Positions 14,142-19,460 of a DNA stretch of 19,460 bases are shown one piece after another. The stretch spans positions 1 through 19,460 of the forward strand of contig DATLGL010000034.1 of NCBI GenBank assembly GCA_035540495.1. Direction: 5' to 3'. The translations under genes were made by a program, and so were the position numbers. The stretch is from DASVEG01 sp035540495 (GTDB lineage: Bacteria > Actinomycetota > Acidimicrobiia > Acidimicrobiales > CADCTF01). Positions within the stretch are counted from its first letter, which is position 1. Each line of letters begins with the position of its first letter. Below the pieces are notes generated by a model. It saw nothing but the letters and a program-made list of their open reading frames with translations. It had not been told where the DNA came from and did not search any database.

Positions 14142-15167
14142 TCAGCGGCGCGGGAACGCGACCACGTCGGTGGCGGTGAGCCGCACCGACACCGCCGTTC
14201 CCGGGTCGAGGCGGCGGCGGGCGTGGAGGCGCGCTCGCAGCGTCGTCCCCGAGGGGAGGACGACGGTCACCAACTGGTCGTGCCCGAAGTACTCCGCGCC
14301 GACCACCCGTGCGTCGCCGTCGACGACGAGATCGAGGTCTTCGGCCCGCACGAGCGCGTAGGCGTCGCCGTCGGCCGAAGCGGTGACCGGCGCCTCGCCC
14401 ACCTCCGTCGTGATCAACCCACGGCTGACCTTGCCCTCGAGGAGGTTCGTGTCGCCGAGGAACGCGCCGACCTCGGGCGACGCCGGCCGGCGATACACCT
14501 CCTCGGGGGTGCCCAGTTGGGCCACCCTTCCCTCGAGCATCACGGCGACACGATCGCCCAGTGCGAGCGCCTCGTCCTGGTCGTGGGTGACGAGGATCGC
14601 GGTGACGCCTTCGCGTTTGAGGATGTCGCGGACCTCGGTCCGGACGCCCGCTCGCAACGAGACGTCGAGGCTCGAGAACGGCTCGTCGAGGAGCACCACC
14701 TGCGGACGAGGTGCGAGGGCGCGGGCGAGCGCGATCCGCTGGGCCTGCCCGCCCGACAGCTGGTCGGGGTAGCGCCGCTCCATTCCGGCGAGGTCGACGA
14801 GGTCGAGCAGCTCGCGAACGCGTGCCGAGCGCTCTGCCCTCGACGCGCCCCTCAACCCGTACGCGATGTTGCCGGACACGTCCAGGTGGGGGAACAGCGC
14901 GAGCTGCTGGAACACCATCCCCACTCGGCGCCGCTCCGTCGGGACGAAGACGTTGCCCGAAGGATCGGCCACCGTCGTGCCGGCGATGGAGATGGCGCCG
15001 CGATCGGGGCGCTCGAACCCGGCGATCAGGCGGAGCAACGTCGTCTTGCCGCAGCCGCTGGGCCCGAGGATCGCGGTGAGCAGCCCGGCCGGCGCGTGCA
15101 GGTTCGCCGCCCGCACCGCCTCGACCGCACCGAAGCGCTTCTCGACCGCGACCGCGTCGACGCTCAC
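14142..15167 (-). CDS. ABC transporter ATP-binding protein, Fe(III)/PotA-type, 341 aa
   Basis: This is the ATPase that powers the adjacent permease on the cytoplasmic side. Walker A is GPSGCGKTT (35-43), the Q-loop is VFQQLALFPHL (85-95), the signature LSGGQAQR (137-144), Walker B VVLLDEP (157-163), and the H-loop His195 in ILVTHDQDEA. A C-terminal TOBE-like domain (about 243-341) follows, ending in LTATDVVAFPRR, as in FbpC/AfuC and PotA/CysA-type importers. The GTG at 15167 overlaps the permease stop as GTGA, so the two are translationally coupled. The binding protein upstream points to ferric iron as the ligand. It is the last gene of the operon, followed by a hairpin. Confidence 0.95.
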   Translation of the reverse strand: MSVDAVAVEKRFGAVEAVRAANLHAPAGLLTAILGPSGCGKTTLLRLIAGFERPDRGAISIAGTTVADPSGNVFVPTERRRVGMVFQQLALFPHLDVSGNIAYGLRGASRAERSARVRELLDLVDLAGMERRYPDQLSGGQAQRIALARALAPRPQVVLLDEPFSSLDVSLRAGVRTEVRDILKREGVTAILVTHDQDEALALGDRVAVMLEGRVAQLGTPEEVYRRPASPEVGAFLGDTNLLEGKVSRGLITTEVGEAPVTASADGDAYALVRAEDLDLVVDGDARVVGAEYFGHDQLVTVVLPSGTTLRARLHARRRLDPGTAVSVRLTATDVVAFPRR

Positions 15168-16672
15168 CCGCCCACCTTGGACGCGACCTGGCGAGCCCGG
15201 CGAATCTGCAGCGGCCACAACGCGACGGCCGACACCGCGACGAGCAGGAGCGCGGCCGGAGCAGCCCTTCCGTAGGTGCCCTGCGACGCGGCCGTCCACA
15301 CCCGCGTCGCGAGGGTGTCGTAGCCGGGCGGGCGGAGGAGCAACGTCGCCGGCAGCTCCTTCATCGCGGTGAGGAAGACGAGCGCCGCCCCGCTCAGCGC
15401 GCCGCTGCGCACCAACGGCACCGTCACCGAGAGCACCGCCTGGAAGCGGGTGCGTCCGAGCGACCTTGCCGCCTCCTCGAGCGCGGGATCGACCTGACCG
15501 AGCGACGCTCGGACCGCACCCAGCGACTCGGGCAGGAACCGGATGACGTACGCGATCACGACGAGGGTGAGCGTGTGGTAGAGCGCCGGCACCATCTGGG
15601 TGGCCGCGAACACCATCGCCAGCGCGATCACCAGCCCGGGCAGGGCGTACCCGGACACCGAGACGGTCTCGGTCACGCGAGCGAACCACGAGCGGTGGCG
15701 CACCGAGAGGAACGCGATCGGCGTGGCAGCGACGACCGCGACGACCGCGGCTGCGACCGACACCTGGACCGACACCGCCGCGGCCCGAGCGGTGATCGAA
15801 CCCGCCTCGACACCCGCCTCGCCGCTGACGGCCCAGTGGACGAGCACCGCGACCGGCAGCACCGACCCGACGACGCCGAGCGCCGCGACGCCGAGGCCCA
15901 GCGGCCAGCGTGCCTGCCGCAGGGGAACCGGCGCAGCGATGCGCGCACCGGCGACCGCTCGGGCCGGCGCCGTTCGTCCGCGCAGCGCCCGCTCGCCGCT
16001 GATCGCGGCGAGGGTCAGCGCCACGAGCACCAGACCGAGCAACGCGGCGGTCGCCCGGTCGAACGACGAGCGGTACTCGAGGAAGATCGCCCTGGTCAGG
16101 GTGTCGATCCGCATGATCGACACCGCTCCGAAGTCGCTCAGCACGTAGAGGAAGATCAGGAGCCCGCCGCCCGTCATCGCCGGCCGCAGCTGGGGGAGGA
16201 CGACGCGGTGGAAGACGACCCACGGCGAGTCGCCGAGTGTGGTCGCGGCCTCCTCGATCGCGGGGTCCATCTGGCGCAGGACGCCGAGTGAGATGAGGAA
16301 GACGTAGGGATACGTCGACAGCGTCAGCACGATGGCGCTGCCCCAGAAGCCGACGAGCGCGGGGATGTCGGCGACGATGCCCTGTGGTCCGAACGCGGCG
16401 AGGATCGTGAGCGCGCTCACGTAGGTCGGAACTGCGAGGGGCAGCACCGCGAGCACCCGAAGCACGCCTCGGCCGGCGACGTTCGTCCGTTCGACGAGCC
16501 ATGCCGCGCCGACGCCGACGAAGACCCCGATCGCCGTGGTGACCGCGGCGAGCGTCACCGTCGTCGTCACGAAGCGGGCTACGCGCCCGGTGAACAGCTC
16601 GTCGAGCGCGCGCTCCGACTCGAGCGCGCGAACGACGAGGTGGACCAGTGGGATCGCGACCGCACCGGCCAC
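15164..16672 (-). CDS. Fused double-domain ABC permease, FbpB-type iron(III) importer
   Basis: This integral membrane protein has two binding-protein-dependent permease modules in one chain, as in FbpB/AfuB. The first EAA loop is EEAATTLGDSPWVVFHRVVL, the second EEAARSLGRTRFQAVLSVTV; both are followed by the expected LP/VP residues. About twelve hydrophobic segments are visible, for example AAVTTAIGVFVGVGAAWLV and LLLVAVSAVALWPLQI. The coordinates use GTG 16672, the first conventional start. That start cuts the first membrane helix: the frame continues upstream as RGGRERTPISLAIASAAVAG. A CTG at 16741 overlaps the binding-protein stop (CTGA) and lies 10 nt after AAGGAAG, so the real start may be 16741, giving 525 aa. 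It forms one operon with the binding protein and ATPase. Confidence 0.93.
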   Translation of the reverse strand: MAGAVAIPLVHLVVRALESERALDELFTGRVARFVTTTVTLAAVTTAIGVFVGVGAAWLVERTNVAGRGVLRVLAVLPLAVPTYVSALTILAAFGPQGIVADIPALVGFWGSAIVLTLSTYPYVFLISLGVLRQMDPAIEEAATTLGDSPWVVFHRVVLPQLRPAMTGGGLLIFLYVLSDFGAVSIMRIDTLTRAIFLEYRSSFDRATAALLGLVLVALTLAAISGERALRGRTAPARAVAGARIAAPVPLRQARWPLGLGVAALGVVGSVLPVAVLVHWAVSGEAGVEAGSITARAAAVSVQVSVAAAVVAVVAATPIAFLSVRHRSWFARVTETVSVSGYALPGLVIALAMVFAATQMVPALYHTLTLVVIAYVIRFLPESLGAVRASLGQVDPALEEAARSLGRTRFQAVLSVTVPLVRSGALSGAALVFLTAMKELPATLLLRPPGYDTLATRVWTAASQGTYGRAAPAALLLVAVSAVALWPLQIRRARQVASKVGG

Positions 16673-16737
16673 CGCGGCCGATGCGATCGCGAGGCTGATC
16701 GGGGTGCGTTCCCGCCCGCCTCGAAGAACGCCGGCCG

Positions 16738-17796
16738 TCAGGTGAGCCCGACTTCCTTCAGAAGCTCCGTCGACGCCCGCAGGTCACGGCCGAGCTCGGT
16801 GAGGGGAACGTCGATCGTCTTCAGGTTCGCGAGGGGCGGCAGCTCCGCGATCGGGTCGATCCCCGAGCGCAGCGGGTACTCCGAGGTCTTGTCGCGGAAG
16901 TACTCCTGCGCCTTGACGTCGAGCAGGTAGCGCACGAGCTTCAGCGCAGCGTCCTTCTTCTTCGACGACTCGAGCACCCCGACGCCGGCGACGTTGACGA
17001 ACGTGCCCTCGCCGCCCTCGTCCTGGCCGGGGTAGTGGTTGGCGAGGGGCGCGTTCGGCTGATCCTTGAAGTTCGCGTAGAGGTAGTAGTGGTTCACGAG
17101 CGCGAGATCGACCTCGCCTGCGGCGACCGCCTTCAGCGCGAGGACGTTGTTGTCGTAGCGCTTGGCGTCGTTCGCCTTCAGCCCTTCGAGGAACTGCTTC
17201 GTCCGGTCGCGCCCGACGGACTCGATCAGCGCCGAGACGAACGACACGAACGACGCGTTCGTCGGCGGGAAGCCGACGCGGCCCTTCCACTTCGGGTCGG
17301 TGACGTCGAAGACGCTCTTCGGCAGGTCGGCCTCGGTGACCTTGTCGGTGTTGTAGCCGATGACCCTCGCCCGGCCGGTGACACCGACCCACGTCGCGCC
17401 AGGGTCGCGGAAGCGCTCGTCGACGCTCTCGACTGCATCCGCGGGCAGGTCGGCCAGCAGACCCTCGTTGGCGAGCGCGGCGAGCGCACCGGCGTCCTGG
17501 CTGAAGAAGAGGTCGGCGGGGGAGTTCTCGCCCTCCTCGAGGAGCGTCGGGGTGAGCTCGCTCGTGTCGGCGTACTGGATGCGCAGCTTGATGCCGCTGT
17601 CCTTCTCGAACTGCTTCAGGATCGGATCGACCAGCGACTCGCTCCGGCCGCTGTAGACGACGAGTTCTTCGCCGCTGCCTCCGCTGCCGCTGCCGTTCTC
17701 CGACCCGTTGCCGTTCCCGTTGCCGCACGCCGCGAGCAGCGCGGCGGCGAGGATCACTGCGAGTACGGCGCTCCCAAATCTTCTTGTTAGGTGCAC
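16738..17796 (-). CDS. Iron(III)-type ABC transporter substrate-binding lipoprotein, 352 aa
   Basis: This extracytoplasmic protein captures the ligand for the adjacent permease. It begins MHLTRRFGSAVLAVILAAAL, then the lipobox LAAC with predicted lipidated Cys24, then a flexible Gly/Asn/Ser linker (GNGNGNGSENGSGSGGSG). The fold starts EELVVYSGRSESLVDPILKQ, with DLFFSQDAGALAAL, and the tyrosine cluster VNHYYLY, which matches the paired iron-binding tyrosines of FbpA-like proteins. The sequence fits the FbpA/AfuA/IdiA group; a different anion or metal cannot be excluded. The GTG at 17796 has no ribosome site, lies inside a palindrome, and a -10-like CAGATT ends 6 nt upstream, so the message is probably leaderless. 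A longer open frame upstream is a shadow of the divergent paaX region. Confidence 0.95.
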   Translation of the reverse strand: MHLTRRFGSAVLAVILAAALLAACGNGNGNGSENGSGSGGSGEELVVYSGRSESLVDPILKQFEKDSGIKLRIQYADTSELTPTLLEEGENSPADLFFSQDAGALAALANEGLLADLPADAVESVDERFRDPGATWVGVTGRARVIGYNTDKVTEADLPKSVFDVTDPKWKGRVGFPPTNASFVSFVSALIESVGRDRTKQFLEGLKANDAKRYDNNVLALKAVAAGEVDLALVNHYYLYANFKDQPNAPLANHYPGQDEGGEGTFVNVAGVGVLESSKKKDAALKLVRYLLDVKAQEYFRDKTSEYPLRSGIDPIAELPPLANLKTIDVPLTELGRDLRASTELLKEVGLT

Positions 17797-17801
17797 CTTA
17801 C
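17786..17801. promoter_or_regulatory. Palindrome over the binding-protein start codon (candidate metal-regulator box)
   Basis: GTTAGGTGCACCTTAC is a 16-bp palindrome with one mismatched pair. Its arms TTAGG and CCT(T)A recall DtxR/IdeR half-sites, but they are 4 nt apart here and 9 nt apart in the 19-bp IdeR consensus. It covers the GTG start of the iron-binding lipoprotein, where a bound repressor would block a leaderless transcript. The identity of the regulator is an inference. Confidence 0.45.
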
Positions 17802-17832
17802 GAATCTGCCTGATCCTCGGGTCCGGCGGCAA
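17797..17832 (-). promoter_or_regulatory. Possible leaderless promoter for the iron ABC operon
   Basis: On the minus strand TTGCCG (17832-17827) and CAGATT (17808-17803) are 18 nt apart, and the GTG start follows 6 nt after the -10. The -10 match is modest. Confidence 0.3.
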
Positions 17833-17847
17833 ACCGACGCCCGCCGC

Positions 17848-17877
17848 TTGCGCCTGCTTGACCGGTCGGTCAAGAAT
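17848..17877 (+). promoter_or_regulatory. Possible paaX promoter with the palindrome in its spacer
   Basis: TTGCGC (17848-17853) and AAGAAT (17872-17877) are 18 nt apart, with the 18-bp palindrome (17857-17874) filling most of the gap. The ribosome site GGGGGA (17887-17892 region) and the GTG at 17899 follow. The -10 is a weak match. Confidence 0.3.
17857..17874. promoter_or_regulatory. Perfect 18-bp palindromic operator candidate upstream of paaX-family gene
   Basis: CTTGACCG and CGGTCAAG flank a central GT, giving 8 perfect paired positions. It lies 24 nt before the paaX-family GTG and between the possible -35 and -10. The GACCGGTCGGTC core is the style of site bound by TetR-family dimers; the adjacent PaaX-type protein is the other obvious candidate, acting on its own gene. 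Confidence 0.55.
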
Positions 17878-17898
17878 GCGGTCGTGGGGGGAACGACC

Positions 17899-18762
17899 GT
17901 GTCGATTCCGACCAGGGTCCTGGTCCTCGGCATGGCGCACGAGGACGGGACGATCGTCAGCGAGGAGCTGCTCCCGGTCGCGTCCGCGTGCGGGCTCACG
18001 CCCGACCAGGTTCGCAGCTGCCTCCGCCGCCTCGTGTCCGAGGGGCTGTTCGTCCGCGACGGGCAAGGCCGCGCGACGCGGTTCGTCGCCACCGCTCGCG
18101 GCCTCGCCGAGCTCGGGATGAGCGTCGAGCGGACACGGCTGGCGTACGTCCAGGACACCGCGGGTCGCGGGTGGGACAGGCAGTGGCGCCTCGTGGCGTT
18201 CGCCGTCCCCGAGAAGGACCGAGCGGCCCGCGACGCGTTCCGCGATCACCTCATCGAGCTGGGTGGCGCAGCGATCCAGGGCGGGCTCTACGTGAGCCCA
18301 CATCCGTGGCACAAGGACGTCGTGGCGGAGGCGGAGCGGCTCGGGATCCTCGACGTCGTCACCGTGGCGACCGCCGACGACCTCGAGGTGGGGGGCGAGC
18401 GCGATCCCCGCAGGCTGGCGGCGACGCTGTGGCCTCTCGACGATCTGTCAGCCCGCTACGCCGCGTTCAACGAGCGCTACGCCGCGGTGCCCGATCGCCT
18501 CACCTCGATGCGGGAGAAGCACGAGCGGCTGCCCGACGCGCACTTCCTTCCCGGCGCGCTCGCGATGGGCGTCGCGTTCCAGGAGTGCTTCCGCGACGAC
18601 CCGCTGCTGCCGCCGGAGCTGCTCCCGCGTCCGTGGCCGGGCCGCCAGGCGCGCGAGCTGCTGCTCGCGTCGAGGCGGCTCGCGCTCGCCATCCGCAAGG
18701 GCCAGGGAAGGCCCGCGCTGTTCCGGGCGTCGTTCGACGACGCCATCGCATCACTCGTCTGA
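17899..18762 (+). CDS. PaaX-family transcriptional regulator, 287 aa
   Basis: This looks like a GntR-like winged-helix regulator of the PaaX family, whose best known member represses phenylacetate catabolism in response to phenylacetyl-CoA. The N-terminal domain (about 1-70) has RVLVLGMAHEDGTIVSEELL, a predicted helix-turn-helix LTPDQVRSCLRRLVSEGLFV and the wing GQGRATRFVAT. The middle has GWDRQWRLVAFAVPEKDRAARDAFRDHL and GGLYVSPHPW, and the C-terminal helical domain includes LPGALAMGVAFQECFRDDPLLPPELLPRPWPG, all standard PaaX elements. The GTG at 17899 has GGGGGA 6-7 nt upstream. No paa catabolic genes are visible, so the true target is unknown; the luciferase-like gene 38 nt downstream is a candidate. 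Confidence 0.9.
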   Translation: MSIPTRVLVLGMAHEDGTIVSEELLPVASACGLTPDQVRSCLRRLVSEGLFVRDGQGRATRFVATARGLAELGMSVERTRLAYVQDTAGRGWDRQWRLVAFAVPEKDRAARDAFRDHLIELGGAAIQGGLYVSPHPWHKDVVAEAERLGILDVVTVATADDLEVGGERDPRRLAATLWPLDDLSARYAAFNERYAAVPDRLTSMREKHERLPDAHFLPGALAMGVAFQECFRDDPLLPPELLPRPWPGRQARELLLASRRLALAIRKGQGRPALFRASFDDAIASLV

Positions 18763-18800
18763 CGATCCTCGATCGACTGCATGACCACCAGGGGGAACCA

Positions 18801-19460
18801 ATGAAGTTCGGCATCTTCTACGAGCACCAACTGCCTCGCCCGTGGGCCGAGGACAGCGAGCACAAGCTCCTCAAGGACGCGCTCGACCAGGTGGAGCTCG
18901 CCGACTCGCTCGGCTTCGACTACGTGTGGGAGGTCGAGCACCACTTCCTCGAGGAGTACTCGCACTCGAGCGCGCCCGAGGTCTTCCTCGCCGCGTGCAG
19001 CCAGCGCACGAAGCGCATCCGCATCGGGCATGGGATCGTGCAGCTGCCGGTCAACTTCAACCCGACCGCGCGCATCGCGGAGCGCATCGCGACGCTCGAC
19101 CTGATCTCCGACGGGCGCGTCGAGTTCGGCACCGGCGAGGCCGGCAGCGAGACCGAGCTCGGCGGGTTCAACATCGATCCGAAGGAGAAGCGGGCGCAGT
19201 GGACGGAGGCCCTCGACGCGGTCACCCGCATGCTCGTCGAGGTGCCCTTCGCCGGCTACGACGGCCAGTGGGTGAAGATGCCGCCGCGCAACGTCGTGCC
19301 GAAGCCGTTCCAGAAGCCCCACCCGCCCCTGTGGGTCGCGTGCAGCCGGCGCGACACCATCCACCTCGCGGCCACGAAGGGCATCGGCGCCCTCAGCTTC
19401 TCGTTCGTCGAGGCCGAGGAGGCCAAGCACTGGGTCGACGACTACTACTCGACCATCGAG
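18801..19460 (+). CDS. Luciferase-like (LLM class) flavin-dependent monooxygenase, N-terminal 220 aa, cut by window edge
   Basis: This is a bacterial-luciferase superfamily oxidoreductase that uses FMNH2 or F420; the substrate is unknown. It opens MKFGIFYEHQLPRPWAEDSE, then LADSLGFDYVWEVEHHFLEEY (33-53), GHGIVQLPVNFNPTARIAERIATLDLISDGRVEFGTG, and KPFQKPHPPLWVACSRRDT, which are typical luciferase-like TIM-barrel elements. The frame is open to the last base, so the C-terminus is missing. The ATG at 18801 has GGGGGA 4 nt upstream. It follows the PaaX-family gene by 38 nt on the same strand and may be co-transcribed. Confidence 0.93.
   Translation, partial: MKFGIFYEHQLPRPWAEDSEHKLLKDALDQVELADSLGFDYVWEVEHHFLEEYSHSSAPEVFLAACSQRTKRIRIGHGIVQLPVNFNPTARIAERIATLDLISDGRVEFGTGEAGSETELGGFNIDPKEKRAQWTEALDAVTRMLVEVPFAGYDGQWVKMPPRNVVPKPFQKPHPPLWVACSRRDTIHLAATKGIGALSFSFVEAEEAKHWVDDYYSTIE

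Noticed and set aside
15168..16502. N-terminal extension of the ATPase frame (about 445 residues more)
   Set aside because: That stretch is Arg/Gly/Pro-rich shadow lying across the permease gene; the ATPase itself begins at the GTG at 15167 that overlaps the permease stop.
17686..17725. A GC-rich tandem repeat (short ccgttgccg-like units)
   Set aside because: It simply encodes the Gly/Asn/Ser linker after the lipobox of the binding protein.
17786..17801. A strict IdeR/DtxR 19-bp iron box
   Set aside because: The TTAGG and CCTTA arms are 4 nt apart instead of 9, so the consensus is not met; kept only as a candidate metal-regulator palindrome.
17797..18312. Upstream extension of the iron-binding protein frame
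   Set aside because: It crosses the divergent paaX gene and has no signal peptide; the lipoprotein signal begins at GTG 17796.
1..19460. Mobile elements, CRISPR arrays, tRNA or rRNA genes
   Set aside because: I saw no transposase, integrase, direct-repeat array, tRNA cloverleaf or rRNA-like segment, and coding sequence with normal gaps fills the window.

Overview
The window is high-GC, gene-dense DNA with GTG/TTG starts, chains of 1-4 nt gene overlaps and no mobile element, tRNA, rRNA or CRISPR. The gene content (SigA-like sigma factor, actinobacterial-type xylose isomerase, a PaaX-family regulator beside a luciferase-like oxidoreductase, a Thr-rich tail on a class A PBP) fits chromosomal DNA of an actinobacterium, plausibly of the Acidimicrobiia type. 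That placement is an inference from codon use and protein style. It looks like housekeeping and metabolic chromosome rather than an accessory island.

Layout. 1-1966 (-): class A penicillin-binding protein, cut by the left edge, with a possible ATC start. 2026-2244 (-): 72-aa protein of unknown function. 2357-2773 (+): small lipoprotein. 2817-6933 (+): overlapping GH3 beta-glycosidase, DUF1697 protein and xylose isomerase, which look like a cytoplasmic xyloside/xylose utilisation operon. 6917-8866 (-): Nudix hydrolase, DUF1992 protein and double-GNAT acetyltransferase, transcribed in that order from a promoter region that carries a perfect CRP-type palindrome. 9011-9931 (-): sigma-70 family factor. 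10135-12769 (+): pncB-pncA-nrtR, an NAD salvage operon with its own Nudix-type repressor and a promoter/operator overlapping the pncB start. 12820-13989 (+): secreted HELTH metallopeptidase. 13973-14098 (-): 41-aa single-pass membrane peptide, previously easy to overlook. 14142-17796 (-): Fe(III)-type ABC importer (binding lipoprotein, fused double permease, ATPase), with a palindrome over the binding-protein start codon. 17899-18762 (+): PaaX-family regulator, with a perfect 18-bp palindrome in its promoter region. 18801-19460 (+): luciferase-like flavin oxidoreductase, cut by the right edge.

How the parts work together. pncA makes nicotinate from nicotinamide, pncB converts nicotinate to NaMN, and NrtR can sense NAD-derived metabolites and repress the pair. 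GH3 releases sugars from imported glycosides inside the cell and XylA isomerises xylose to xylulose. The three-gene ABC system imports iron or a similar ligand. The most interesting signals are regulatory: four palindromic candidate operators, each at a sensible place relative to a gene start, and two genes (PBP, permease) whose best start is not ATG, GTG or TTG. I found no clearly undescribed multi-gene system.
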